This document shows, in pieces, positions 47,692-55,839 of a stretch of 64,000 nt of DNA. The notes under the pieces are model-generated. The model saw only the letters and a program-made list of their open reading frames with translations. It had not been told where the DNA came from and did not search any database. The translations under genes were made by a program, and so were the position numbers. This stretch comes from JAKAWQ01 sp963745975 (GTDB taxonomy: Bacteria > Pseudomonadota > Alphaproteobacteria > Acetobacterales > Acetobacteraceae): positions 186,001-250,000 of the forward strand of contig CAVUZJ010000007.1 of assembly GCA_963745975.1 (NCBI GenBank), read 5' to 3'. The stretch's first letter is position 1; the number at the start of each line of letters is the position of its first letter.

Positions 47692-49461
47692 GTGCAATCC
47701 GCCGCTCTCGGCGTTGCGCAGAGCCTGAGCGGCAGGCGCTGGATCTGGCGCGAGGCCGAGGAGCGGCTCGGCTTGGGCATCGCCGAGCGGCTCGGCGTGC
47801 CCGAGATCCTGGGCCGCCTGCTCGCCGTGCGCGGCGTGACGATGGAGACGGCGCCCGACTTTCTCGATCCCACCCTGCGCGCGCTGCTGCCGGATCCTTC
47901 GCGTCTCGCGGACATGGATCGTGCCGCCGAGCGGCTCGCCGCGGCGGTGACGCGTGCCGAGACGGTCGCCGTCTTCGGCGATTACGACGTGGACGGCGCC
48001 TGCGCGACCGCGCTGCTCGTCTCGGTGCTGGGCGCGCTCGGCGTGACGGTGATCCCCTACGTCCCGGATCGGCTGAAGGAAGGGTACGGGCCCAACGAAG
48101 CCGCACTCTGCGGGCTCGTCGCGCGCGGGGCGGGGCTCATCGTCTGTGCCGATTGCGGAAGCGACGGGGCGGAAGCGTTCGCCGCCGTCGCCGGGCGTGC
48201 GGACGTGATCGTGCTCGACCATCACAAGGCGGAAAGCCCGCCCGACGTGCTTGCCGTGGTCAATCCCAATCGCTGCGACGATCGTTCGGGCCTCGGCGCG
48301 ATGTGCGCGACGGCCGTGTCGTTCCTCGCGATGGTCGCCTTGCTGCGCGCCCTCCGCCGGAGTGGCTTCTTCGCCGGCCGCGCCGAGCCGGATTTGCTTT
48401 CCTGGCTCGATCTCGTTGCGCTCGCGAGCGTCTGCGACGTAATGCCGCTTTCGGGCGTCAACCGCGCGCTCGTTTCGCAGGGGCTCAGGGTGATGGCGCG
48501 GCGGCTCCGCCCGGGCCTGGCCGCACTGCTCGGGGTGGCCGAGGTCCTGGGCGAGCCGACCGCCGATAGCTGCGGCTACGCGCTCGGGCCCAGGATCAAT
48601 GCCGCCGGACGCATCGCGGAATCCGATCTCGGGCTCCGGCTGCTGCTCGCCGGCGATGCCGAGACCGCGATGCCGCTCGCCCGCGCGCTCGATCAGGTGA
48701 ACCGCGAGCGCCAGCAGGTGGAGATGGGCGTGCTCGAAGCCGCCATGGCGGCCGCGTCCGCGCAGGCCGAGGCGGGACTGCCGGTGCTCCTGGTGAGCGG
48801 CGCGGGCTGGCATCCGGGCGTGCTCGGGATCGTCGCCGGGCGGATCAAGGAGCGTTTCAACCGCCCTGCCTGCGTGCTGGGCGTGGCCGGGGCGCCGGAG
48901 GTCGCGAAGGGCTCGGGGCGCTCGGTGCCCGGGCTCGACCTCGGCGGCGCGGTGATCGCGGCGCGCCAGGCCGGGCTCCTCGAGGCGGGCGGCGGGCATG
49001 CGATGGCCGCCGGTTTTTCCTTGGCCGCGAGCCGGCTCGGCGCCTTCCACGCCTTCCTCAACGAGCGCCTGGCGAGGGCTTGCCTCCTGCCCGGCGTCGC
49101 GGACCTGGCGATCGAGGGAACGCTCGCCGTCCCGGGCGCGACCGCCGAGCTTGCGGCACTGCTCGGCCGGCTCGCGCCCTTCGGGGCGGGCAACGAGGAG
49201 CCGGTTCTGGTCCTCGCGCACGCACGCGTGGTGCGCTCGGACCGTGTCGGCCGCAACGGCCGCACGATCCGCGCGATCGTCGCGGGCGAGGAGGGCGGCC
49301 GGCTCAAGGCGGTCGCGTTCCGCGGCGCCGACGGCGCGCTTGGCCCCTCGCTCCTGGAGCGGGCGGGCCGGCCGTTGCATCTCGCCGGCCACCTCCGGCT
49401 CGATCGCTGGAACGGCACCGGCGCGCCCGGGTTCGTGATCACCGACGCGGCCTTGGCTTGA
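47692..49461 (+). CDS. recJ: single-stranded-DNA-specific exonuclease RecJ
   Basis: A 589-residue 5'-3' exonuclease for recombination and mismatch repair. DHH-family motifs are present: DYDVDGACATAL, CADCGSDG, LDHHKAE and ARINAAGR-like (GPRINAAGRI). The DHHA1 domain contains GGGHAMAAGF, and a C-terminal OB fold follows. It starts at a GTG two bases after the glpX stop. The tRNA-Glu gene follows 37 bases later. Confidence 0.95.
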   Translation: MQSAALGVAQSLSGRRWIWREAEERLGLGIAERLGVPEILGRLLAVRGVTMETAPDFLDPTLRALLPDPSRLADMDRAAERLAAAVTRAETVAVFGDYDVDGACATALLVSVLGALGVTVIPYVPDRLKEGYGPNEAALCGLVARGAGLIVCADCGSDGAEAFAAVAGRADVIVLDHHKAESPPDVLAVVNPNRCDDRSGLGAMCATAVSFLAMVALLRALRRSGFFAGRAEPDLLSWLDLVALASVCDVMPLSGVNRALVSQGLRVMARRLRPGLAALLGVAEVLGEPTADSCGYALGPRINAAGRIAESDLGLRLLLAGDAETAMPLARALDQVNRERQQVEMGVLEAAMAAASAQAEAGLPVLLVSGAGWHPGVLGIVAGRIKERFNRPACVLGVAGAPEVAKGSGRSVPGLDLGGAVIAARQAGLLEAGGGHAMAAGFSLAASRLGAFHAFLNERLARACLLPGVADLAIEGTLAVPGATAELAALLGRLAPFGAGNEEPVLVLAHARVVRSDRVGRNGRTIRAIVAGEEGGRLKAVAFRGADGALGPSLLERAGRPLHLAGHLRLDRWNGTGAPGFVITDAALA

Positions 49462-49498
49462 CCCCGGTTCCCGCCTTGGCCTAGGCACCGGCACGTCC

Positions 49499-49574
49499 GT
49501 CCCGTTCGTCTAGAGGCCCAGGACACCAGCCTTTCACGTTGGTAACACGGGTTCGAATCCCGTACGGGACGCCA
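49499..49574 (+). tRNA. tRNA-Glu (anticodon UUC)
   Basis: A full cloverleaf. Acceptor arms GTCCCGT and ACGGGAC, the D-arm TCGTCTAGAGGCCCAGGACA, the anticodon stem CCAGC/GTTGG with loop CTTTCAC (anticodon TTC) and the T-loop GTTCGAATC are all seen, and CCA is encoded at 49572-49574. One G-T pair is in the anticodon stem. It serves as the attachment site of the element to its right. Confidence 0.95.
49531..49574 (+). other. attL core region (3' part of tRNA-Glu)
   Basis: The segment from the anticodon loop to the CCA end is the expected crossover and identity region. Only its first 11 bases can be compared with the right end, because the window stops there. Confidence 0.65.
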
Positions 49575-49622
49575 TTGATTTTGCAGATAATTCCAGATCG
49601 ATCGCGGAGCTGTCTTGGTGAA

Positions 49623-49641
49623 GGGACAGGCAAGGGACAGG
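49623..49641. repeat. left arm-type repeat
   Basis: GGGACAGGCAAGGGACAGG matches 18 of 19 bases with 63828-63846 at the other end of the element. The pair of GGGACA cores looks like integrase arm-binding sites. Confidence 0.6.
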
Positions 49642-49670
49642 AACCGGCCCTAAACGCCACTCCGGCCACG

Positions 49671-49697
49671 AAAAAGGCCGCCCCCGAGGGGGCGGCC
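49671..49697 (-). terminator. rho-independent terminator of the element's minus-strand operon
   Basis: On the minus strand a perfect 10-bp stem (GGCCGCCCCC with GGGGGCGGCC, two-base loop) is followed by TTTTT. It lies 38 bases past the last small gene, 96 bases inside the left end. Confidence 0.85.
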
Positions 49698-49734
49698 CTG
49701 TCCGTTTCAGCGCTGGCGCCCGCCCGTCGCGGCC

Positions 49735-49854
49735 CTACCCGTGGCGCTCGAACCATCCTGCGAGCCGCATCCACCGCGCCGCCGTCCAAAGGCAAAGATG
49801 CGCGGCCTTCCGGCAGAGGGAGCGGACCAGTGTCTCCTGCGCCGGACCGGTCAT
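49735..49854 (-). CDS. small element protein, 39 residues
   Basis: MTGPAQETLVRSLCRKAAHL, then LCLWTAARWMRLAGWFERHG without known motifs; amphipathic, with several Trp. It starts inside the stop of the preceding gene (ATGA) and is followed by a good terminator, so it is the last gene of the element's operon. Function unknown. Confidence 0.5.
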   Translation of the reverse strand: MTGPAQETLVRSLCRKAAHLCLWTAARWMRLAGWFERHG

Positions 49855-50171
49855 GGCGCCCTTCGCGGCGGGGCAGTCGGCACCACTTTCGCACGGCCGC
49901 CCTTTCCCCGTCGAGGCGCGTGAGGCGCGCGAGGCGCGGCGCTTTGCGTGGGCTGCTCGGACGCCCGTGTGCCACCAGCGGCGGCCGGCGCAGCGAGGAA
50001 GGCCGCGGGGAAGAGCATCTGCTCGACCAGGTCGTCGAGCAGGGCGAGCATCTCGGGACCTTTGCGCTCGACGAGGGCGTGAACACGGGAAAGTAACCGT
50101 TTGAGCGATGGAGCCTCGTTGTCGTTCGCAAAAGGCCGAGGGCGCCAAGGCGGCAATCTGGCGCCTCTCAT
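49851..50171 (-). CDS. element protein of unknown function, 106 residues
   Basis: The middle LKRLLSRVHALVERKGPEML and ALLDDLVEQMLFPAAFLAAP look helical and acidic/hydrophobic. The ends are Pro/Arg-rich. Both the start (with the gene at 50168) and the stop (with the gene at 49854) are ATGA overlaps. No family recognised. Confidence 0.55.
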   Translation of the reverse strand: MRGARLPPWRPRPFANDNEAPSLKRLLSRVHALVERKGPEMLALLDDLVEQMLFPAAFLAAPAAAGGTRASEQPTQSAAPRAPHAPRRGKGGRAKVVPTAPPRRAP

Positions 50172-50392
50172 GCCGATGCACCGCGCCCGGAGGCGCCCGA
50201 GGCGCAGGGCCAGGGGGGATCCTCTCCGGCGTGGATGCGCATGGCGGCTACCAGGAACTCGATCTGGGCGCCGGGACGCCGGAGCGCCACAAAGCCAGCC
50301 AGGAGCACCGCCGCGTCGTCGCGGGGCCGCTCTGACGATGCTCTCACGGGAGCTGTGGCGATCGTGCTAGGCGTGGAAACAGCCTTCGGCAT
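50168..50392 (-). CDS. element protein of unknown function, 74 residues
   Basis: Starts MPKAVSTPSTIATAPVRASS and contains DDAAVLLAGFVALRRPGAQI. The ATG at 50392 has a strong AGGAGGT five bases before it, so it likely begins a separately translated block of three coupled genes. The 186-base gap upstream could hold a promoter; an alternative TTG-started frame at 50568 was not accepted. Confidence 0.55.
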   Translation of the reverse strand: MPKAVSTPSTIATAPVRASSERPRDDAAVLLAGFVALRRPGAQIEFLVAAMRIHAGEDPPWPCASGASGRGASA

Positions 50393-50578
50393 GGGGACCT
50401 CCTGCCGCTGGTCAGGCTCGGCGGCGGCGTTCGCGCGCCCCGCCGGGCCGCCCGGCGTCGCCGGGCGCATGAACGCTGCGCGCGCGGCGATTCCGCGTCA
50501 AGTTGGTTTCGGCGCTGGAATTCCGAGCAGGCGCGCGGGGCCTCCGCGATCACGCGCAGCACGGCCAACTCGGGCGGC

Positions 50579-50863
50579 TCAGGGGGCGATCCTGAGCGCC
50601 TCCGCGAGCACCTGCGCGCCGATCGCCTCCTCGAGCTCGGCGGGGAGGGTTACGGCTGCCATCCATGCGCCGCGTTCATCGCGGCAGCGTGGCGCTCGCG
50701 CTTCGATCCTGCCGTCCGGCCGGCGCTTCACTTCAACGCCATGAACGATCGCCTCCACGCCGGCGATGTCGATCGAAACGTCGGCGATGGCGATGAGCGC
50801 CCCGTGCCGGGCGACGTCGCGCACACGGACGGTGGAGAACTCGACCGAAACGCTCTCGCTCAT
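50579..50863 (-). CDS. element protein, SpoVG-like in appearance, 94 residues
   Basis: The pattern VEFSTVRVRDVARHGALIAI, then AIVHGVEVKRRPDGRIEARA and a short amphipathic C-terminal helix resembles the small SpoVG-like nucleic-acid-binding proteins of mobile elements. The match is by eye and weak. It is 12 bases after the 78-residue gene on the same strand. Confidence 0.5.
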   Translation of the reverse strand: MSESVSVEFSTVRVRDVARHGALIAIADVSIDIAGVEAIVHGVEVKRRPDGRIEARAPRCRDERGAWMAAVTLPAELEEAIGAQVLAEALRIAP

Positions 50864-50875
50864 GCGGTGTCCAGC

Positions 50876-51112
50876 TCAGCCCGGCTTCGCGGCGTCGCCA
50901 GCAGCGTTGGCGGCCGCCTTCCGGAGCTCGCGGAAATACCTTCGAGCGGCCATGCGATAGCTAGGCCTGAGCCCAGGATCTTCGGCGATCTTGGTGAGGA
51001 GGGCTTCCGCGAGGCCGACCGCTTCCGGCGCCCCTTCGATCTCGATCTCCCCGGGCGGCTCCGGCATCGGCGACGCGTCCGCCGCGAAGGCACGACGCGT
51101 GGTGGCGCTCAT
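50876..51112 (-). CDS. element protein of unknown function, 78 residues
   Basis: Contains an acidic segment (PPGEIEIEGAPEAVGLAEAL) and a basic helix (SYRMAARRYFRELRKAAANA). It starts in the stop of the 208-residue gene (ATGA). No recognised family. Confidence 0.5.
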   Translation of the reverse strand: MSATTRRAFAADASPMPEPPGEIEIEGAPEAVGLAEALLTKIAEDPGLRPSYRMAARRYFRELRKAAANAAGDAAKPG

Positions 51113-51735
51113 TCCGCGGCGGCGTCTGGCAAGACGAGCTCGGGCTCGAACGCGTCCGCGGGGAGCCGCCGCTCCTCGCCGGGCATGAAGAGTCCATGGC
51201 GTTTCAGGTAGGAGGCTTGCGACTCGATCCGCGGCGGGTCGGCCACGTCGAGTGCGATGCCCGCGTAGACGGTGCCGTCACCAAGCCGAACCCCCTTGTG
51301 CTGCTCCACCTCGTTCTCGTCGGTCCATGCGTTTGGGATCCCGATGGTGAATTCGGGGTACAGGCTTGGCAGCACGACGTAGCTAGGCGTGCCGGTGCCC
51401 CCAACAACGTCCCGCGGCAGCGGCCACGTCCCATCCTCATCGGCGCCCGGCCGAAGCCCCCCCGGCATGCGCGGAGCCGACCATTTCCACCAGGACGTCG
51501 GGCGCGTGCCCGGCCACTGCCGCACCCAATCGCGAAGAATGTCGTCCGCATGTTGCGCCCAAAGCTGCTTGAGACACGGCCTGCCTGACGGCCCCTCCTT
51601 TTCTGCCCACCGCAGCCAGAAAAGCTCCCATCCCCCCTTCTCCGGCGGCTCAGGGAGGGAGGCGTCGGTCAGGAGAGCCCATGCTGTCTCGGAGGCCTGG
51701 GGGGCGGCGGCGCGGGGCTGCCGAGGTGCCGTCAT
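51109..51735 (-). CDS. Trp-rich phage-type protein of unknown function, 208 residues
   Basis: Trp-rich middle (WELFWLRWAEKEGPSGRPCL, then ILRDWVRQWPGTRPTSWWKW) and a C-terminal ESQASYLKRHGLFMPGEERR motif. This motif is familiar from unnamed proteins encoded next to terminase genes. It overlaps the small terminase gene by four bases, so a DNA-packaging role is possible but not shown. Confidence 0.6.
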   Translation of the reverse strand: MTAPRQPRAAAPQASETAWALLTDASLPEPPEKGGWELFWLRWAEKEGPSGRPCLKQLWAQHADDILRDWVRQWPGTRPTSWWKWSAPRMPGGLRPGADEDGTWPLPRDVVGGTGTPSYVVLPSLYPEFTIGIPNAWTDENEVEQHKGVRLGDGTVYAGIALDVADPPRIESQASYLKRHGLFMPGEERRLPADAFEPELVLPDAAAE

Positions 51736-52160
51736 CGGGAAGATCCTCCGGTTGTCGTGACGTCGAGGTTGAGGGCACGCATGGCGGCGAGGAAGGCCGC
51801 CCTCGCGTCACGCTCGGCCGCCAAAAGGGGGTGCGGGCGCACCTGTCCGAACCGATCGCGAAAGGTTTGGCCGTCATGATCGACGCTCTCACGGCACTTC
51901 CGCGAGCGCTGGTGCGCCTCCATGGCCGCGATCAATAATGCGACAGCCGCCGGGTCGGTGAGATCGAAACCCGCATGAAGCTCGCGCCACAACTTGCGTT
52001 CCGGCGAATCGAGGTGCCGCGGCGGCAACGGTGCCTTCCCCTGGGAAGGTCTCGGGATGGGCCGGGGAAGGCCGGAATTTCTATAAGGCGAGGTCATCTG
52101 CGTGAAATTCGCGGGGGCAGCCGGTCCGCAATCATTGCCGAAAAAGAGTTCAACCGGCAT
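51732..52160 (-). CDS. P27-family phage terminase small subunit
   Basis: The block PPRHLDSPERKLWRELHAGF, DLTDPAAVALLIAAMEAHQR and VRPHPLLAAERDARAAFLAA match the P27 small-terminase pattern of DNA-recognition helices. Small terminases choose the DNA to be packaged. The 142-residue form starts at 52160; an internal ATG at 52097 would give 121 residues and may be the real start. No large subunit gene was found, so the element would need a helper's motor. It lies downstream of tail genes, an unusual place. Confidence 0.8.
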   Translation of the reverse strand: MPVELFFGNDCGPAAPANFTQMTSPYRNSGLPRPIPRPSQGKAPLPPRHLDSPERKLWRELHAGFDLTDPAAVALLIAAMEAHQRSRKCRESVDHDGQTFRDRFGQVRPHPLLAAERDARAAFLAAMRALNLDVTTTGGSSR

Positions 52161-52195
52161 CCCCCCTCATGAGACAATCGCGCGCCGCGTCGTGC

Positions 52196-52540
52196 TCACG
52201 ATCCGGTCCCCTCGGCGCTGAGGGCGTGCCGCCGGCCGATCTCGTCATTCACCTGCAACAGCCCCACGGCGATCGCGTGGGCGGCGGCGCGCAACGAGCT
52301 TGGGCTCGCGCCCGATGCGCAGGGATTGATGCGACCATCCTTGAGTGACCGCAATTCTGTCGCGTCCGCGAGCGTACGCAGCCGACCTTGAAGATGGACC
52401 GCGCCGTGAAATGCCTGCCTCCTCCGCGCGTCGGCCGAGGCTGACAGGTCGCAAGCCATGGCGACGAGCTGATGGAGGCCATGAACGCATCGCCTCGCGT
52501 CTTCGCAGATGTCAGCCGGCTCGACATCGAGCGCGCTCAA
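52196..52540 (-). CDS. element protein of unknown function, 114 residues
   Basis: Mostly helical, with ICEDARRCVHGLHQLVAMAC near the start and SLRAAAHAIAVGLLQVNDEI near the end. ATGA-coupled to the baseplate hub gene. No family recognised. Confidence 0.55.
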   Translation of the reverse strand: MSALDVEPADICEDARRCVHGLHQLVAMACDLSASADARRRQAFHGAVHLQGRLRTLADATELRSLKDGRINPCASGASPSSLRAAAHAIAVGLLQVNDEIGRRHALSAEGTGS

Positions 52541-53679
52541 GGGGCGCCTCCCGCCGCGCCGGCGGGTGGAACGCCGGCGCCTTTATCGTACCAGCCAAAG
52601 GGCAGAAGGATGATCGGCTCCTGGGCGAACGCCTGCTTGGGCATGAGCGTGAGCTGCGCCGTCGTGCCGCCCTGAAGACTGCGCGAATAGGTCACGGCCG
52701 AGATCACCCACGGCGTCGTCGGCGCGATCTTCAGGGCGGGCGCGTTCACCGTCGCGAAGGCGTTGGGCTGCCAGAGGGTGCCCGCGCTATCGTACCAGTT
52801 GTCGCATACGACGGTGATCGCCTGCGACCTTCCGTAGCGGCGCGCCATCTCCCATTTCGCCCGCTGGACAGCGAGCGCCTGGCCTAGCGTCACCTGCTCC
52901 GAGATGACGTAGAGCGGGCGGTATCGCGGAACGGTCGGGTCGAGCACCGGCGGGAATTGCGTGCCGCCAGCGCCAAGATCACCGAATTGCTGGTAGGAGA
53001 GGATCGCCGGCAGATAGGCCGAGAAGCGTTGATCCATCGAGAGCGCGCCGGATGCGCTCTGGATGTTGATGCCCTGCTGAAAGCCGCTCGCCATCGTGCC
53101 GCCGCCGCCGGCCGTCGCGAGCACCAGGTTCCCCCACACGTCGTCATAGACGAGGACTTGTACGTACCTTGCTATGCGTTCGATCACGTCGTAACCGGTC
53201 TCGCCGAGCATGATGTTGATCGGAACCGGGCCCCCGCCGCCGGGGAGCAAGACGGGGATGGTGGCGCCGGCCAGCGAAACGACGTCGATCCCGAAGGGCT
53301 CGCAGATTTGCGCGGCGAACGACACCAGGTCGCCCACCGGTTTCTGCATCCCGGCGATGTTGCTATTCGTGACCGAACAATCGACGATGTCCGCGAGCTT
53401 CGACCGGCCCTGCACCCGGATCGTGTGATCGCTGCCGCTCAGGCTTGGGAGCACCCGGTCCACATAGCCCGTCAGGACGAGATCTGTCCCAATATTAACT
53501 TGACATGGGCTTCCAGGCGCTATTGCAACATTATCGATCTGGCCCGGGTATCGCTCGGTCGCCGAAAGATCGAAGGAGCTGGGCACCCGTTCCGCGCCGC
53601 GCGTGACGCGGATTTCCTGCCATCCCGAGATCGCGTGGCCCCCGATGATGATGCTTAGGTCGTCGGACGTCGTCGCCAT
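52537..53679 (-). CDS. Mu gp44/gpP-like baseplate hub protein
   Basis: A 380-residue tail protein. The N-terminus DLSIIIGGHAISGWQEIRVT followed by SSFDLSATER, and VRVQGRSKLADIVDCSV-like motifs, match the Mu gp44/phage gpD hub family, whose trimer forms the centre of a contractile-tail baseplate. The Gly-rich PVLLPGGGGPVPINIMLGET is typical of the domain borders. The ATG at 53679 (MATTSDDLS) is chosen over an upstream Arg-rich extension. Confidence 0.8.
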   Translation of the reverse strand: MATTSDDLSIIIGGHAISGWQEIRVTRGAERVPSSFDLSATERYPGQIDNVAIAPGSPCQVNIGTDLVLTGYVDRVLPSLSGSDHTIRVQGRSKLADIVDCSVTNSNIAGMQKPVGDLVSFAAQICEPFGIDVVSLAGATIPVLLPGGGGPVPINIMLGETGYDVIERIARYVQVLVYDDVWGNLVLATAGGGGTMASGFQQGINIQSASGALSMDQRFSAYLPAILSYQQFGDLGAGGTQFPPVLDPTVPRYRPLYVISEQVTLGQALAVQRAKWEMARRYGRSQAITVVCDNWYDSAGTLWQPNAFATVNAPALKIAPTTPWVISAVTYSRSLQGGTTAQLTLMPKQAFAQEPIILLPFGWYDKGAGVPPAGAAGGAP

Positions 53680-53689
53680 GCTGTGCGCC

Positions 53690-53939
53690 TCACCACCGGA
53701 GAATTCGAAAGGCCGCGTCGGCCGCCACCAGGCGCTCGTCGAGCGGCTCCGCGCAGTACGCCTCGCGGAGATCCCGGGCGTGCGCGATGCGCTCGGCATC
53801 GCTGCGGGGAACGGGACCCTTGGCGGCTGCCGTCCTCGTACGCCCGCGGGTGGCCGACTGATGCCCGGCAGACCGCGCCGCCGGCGCGCCCCGCCCGCAT
53901 CGCTGCGCGGAAGTCCTCGACATCCCGAAACTCAGTCAC
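53690..53939 (-). CDS. small element protein, apparently frameshifted
   Basis: The ATG at 53939 overlaps the preceding stop (ATGA) and gives MTEFRDVEDFRAAMRAGRAG. After about DGSRQ, only a shift of one base gives a plausible end, GPVPRSDAERIAHARDLREA then DERLVAADAAFRILRW, stopping at 53690, 10 bases before the hub start. Removing one G from the GGG of CCAAGGGTCC would join the halves into an 82-residue protein. Without it the frame becomes Arg-rich and runs into the hub gene. Function unknown. Confidence 0.5.
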
Positions 53940-54211
53940 CTGTCATCGTCTCCCGGAGGGAAGCCGCTGGCGAGCGCCTCGGGCGAGATCCGGGACGGCG
54001 GCTCGACTATGGTCGCCGCGGTGAACGTGCCGTTCGCGTAGAGGTGTTCCTCCTCCACCGTGACGCCAGCGGGCACCTCGACCATCAGCGCCGCGACGGT
54101 GGGAGGGAACGACTGTGCGATCGTGAAATCGCCGACCAGGGGGAACGGCGCTTCCATCACCACGCCGCTCTCGACGCGCGTCACCATCGCCGGTGTGACA
54201 CTGGCGCTCAT
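53936..54211 (-). CDS. element protein of unknown function (tail region), 91 residues
   Basis: MSASVTPAMVTRVESGVVME, PTVAALMVEVPAGVTVEEEH and LYANGTFTAA suggest a small beta-rich protein. The ATG shares one base with the stop of the fibre gene (TGATG). It may be a fibre assembly or accessory protein by position only. Confidence 0.55.
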   Translation of the reverse strand: MSASVTPAMVTRVESGVVMEAPFPLVGDFTIAQSFPPTVAALMVEVPAGVTVEEEHLYANGTFTAATIVEPPSRISPEALASGFPPGDDDR

Positions 54212-55137
54212 CACGAGAACTCCCACACGCGACAGAATCCTTTTCCTCCAGCGCCTCCGGCCACGGCGCTTCCGTCGCAAGTTGCGCCTCCGCCGCCTCC
54301 CGCACCCGGTCCGGAGGCGGCATCCCCTGCTAGTGAACCTGAAGTGACTGGTGAACTAAAACTAACCGCGCCATACGGGCTTCCCTGTCCGGCCGCCTGC
54401 ACCGCAAGTTGGCCGTAAAAGGCAAATCCCCATTGGAAACCAGAGCCCTCTGATATCGGCTCTAGGTTTGTTCCGCTTGTAGCGCCGCCGGACGTTCCTC
54501 CCCCATTCAAATATACCTCCGACGCCGTGCAGATAGGACCGCCCAAGCCACCGGAGTAGCCGGTTACGGACATCAGAGACCCGAAAGAGGTGGTCCCTCC
54601 CGTTCCCCCCGTGTTTTGGCCCGCCGAGCCGGCCGTACCGGCGGCCCCGATAGTCACGGCTTGCGATGCTCCGACTTGCGCCGCCGTGAACCGTCCGACC
54701 GCCTGCGGACTGCTAAAACCCGGACCGCCCGCGGAGCACTCGCCGGAGGTGGTTGCGGCTGCGCCGCCTCCGCCGGAACCGCCGGCCACCATCTCGACGA
54801 TGCAAGTGCTCATGCCTGAGGTCGGCGTGTATGTGCCGCTCGACGTGAATTGTTGGATGTTGATGAGGCGCCCGGTTTCGGCCGGCGCGCCGGCCGCGAT
54901 GAGAGCCTGGACCGCCGCGAGCACCTGCCCGTTGTTCGTGGTGCTCGGCGTTATGTCGGCCGCCGTGAGGAGGGCCAGAAGCTCTTGCATGAGCATGTTG
55001 TAGTGATAGGCCGGGAACGACGTGGCCGGAGTGTTCGTCGCCGGGTTCCCGCTCGTCGCGTACTGAGGCGTCCCCGTGCCCGGCGCGGTATCCGCGTCGG
55101 CAAGCGGCACACTGTTGGCGGCGATCAGTAGATCCAT
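54211..55137 (-). CDS. tail fibre-like protein, Gly-rich C-terminus
   Basis: A 308-residue protein. The N-terminal part (about 1-90) has NPATNTPATSFPAYHYNMLM and QELLALLTAADITPSTTNNG, a segment common in phage tail fibre proteins. From about residue 110 it is a Gly/Ser/Ala-rich repeat region (GGSGGGGAAATTSGECSAGG) as in receptor-binding fibres of collagen- or polyglycine-like type. AAGGAGGT lies seven bases upstream of the ATG, the strongest ribosome site of the element. It would determine host recognition. Confidence 0.8.
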   Translation of the reverse strand: MDLLIAANSVPLADADTAPGTGTPQYATSGNPATNTPATSFPAYHYNMLMQELLALLTAADITPSTTNNGQVLAAVQALIAAGAPAETGRLINIQQFTSSGTYTPTSGMSTCIVEMVAGGSGGGGAAATTSGECSAGGPGFSSPQAVGRFTAAQVGASQAVTIGAAGTAGSAGQNTGGTGGTTSFGSLMSVTGYSGGLGGPICTASEVYLNGGGTSGGATSGTNLEPISEGSGFQWGFAFYGQLAVQAAGQGSPYGAVSFSSPVTSGSLAGDAASGPGAGGGGGATCDGSAVAGGAGGKGFCRVWEFS

Positions 55138-55209
55138 TGATAAGACCTCCTTAGTTGCAGAGTGTGGGCGCCGGACGTGCTACCCTCGGATGCCTCGAAA
55201 TCGACTTCG

Positions 55210-55839
55210 CTAATCATGGGGCGTCTGCAGCGCCGCGGCGCGCACCTCGGATCTCCGCGCCCCCTCAAGCGCGAGATCGACGAGGCAGCGCGCCGCTACC
55301 TCGTGTGGCCCGATCGTTGCTGCGAGCACGCGCCCCCCAATTCGGCAGTGGTACCCACGCTCGAGCGCGGCGATCTGCTCGACCACCGCGCCGCGCAACT
55401 CCTCGTCCGAGCCGTCCATCGCTTCGATGCCGCCCACCGCCGGGGACGCGAAGGTGCGCACCATCACCGGGGTGAAGTAATCACCGGCCAGGAAGGTGAA
55501 CCCGATCAGACGGCGGTACTGCTCCGACCAGCCCGCGACGACGTACGCGTTCTCACCGAAGGTCGCGGGGTCCGCCCTACGCTCAGCGGCGTGCGCCGCT
55601 TGCAAGCGAAGGAATGGCGGCAACTCCCTCACCAGGTCATCGATCCCCATCGCCGCGGTCACCGCGTGATCGGCGCGAGCGAGGAGATTGCTCCAGCCGG
55701 TGCCGCAGCCCACGAGGCGGCCGGTCGGATTGACCATCAGCTTGCAGGTCAGAAAGGACGGTATGTCATCGCGAAACGCTTGCGTGTCGGCCCACACGAC
55801 CGCCCGCCGCCCGTCGAGGATCATGCCGATCGCTGTCAT
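55210..55839 (-). CDS. proteasome-like Ntn-hydrolase-type protein
   Basis: A 209-residue protein beginning MTAIGMILDGRRAVVWADTQ. If Met is removed, Thr becomes residue 1, Asp is at 17 and Lys at 32, almost the spacing Thr1-Asp17-Lys33 of proteasome beta subunits and HslV. The following MVNPTGRLVGCGTGWSNLLA also fits the second strand pair of that fold. It is ATGA-coupled to the prohead protease gene. No homologue was recalled with certainty, so the proteolytic role is inferred. Confidence 0.6.
   Translation of the reverse strand: MTAIGMILDGRRAVVWADTQAFRDDIPSFLTCKLMVNPTGRLVGCGTGWSNLLARADHAVTAAMGIDDLVRELPPFLRLQAAHAAERRADPATFGENAYVVAGWSEQYRRLIGFTFLAGDYFTPVMVRTFASPAVGGIEAMDGSDEELRGAVVEQIAALERGYHCRIGGRVLAATIGPHEVAARCLVDLALEGARRSEVRAAALQTPHD

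Noticed and set aside
50344..50568. TTG-started 74-codon minus-strand frame in the element
   Set aside because: Arg-rich, no ribosome site, and it overlaps the well-started gene at 50168-50392.
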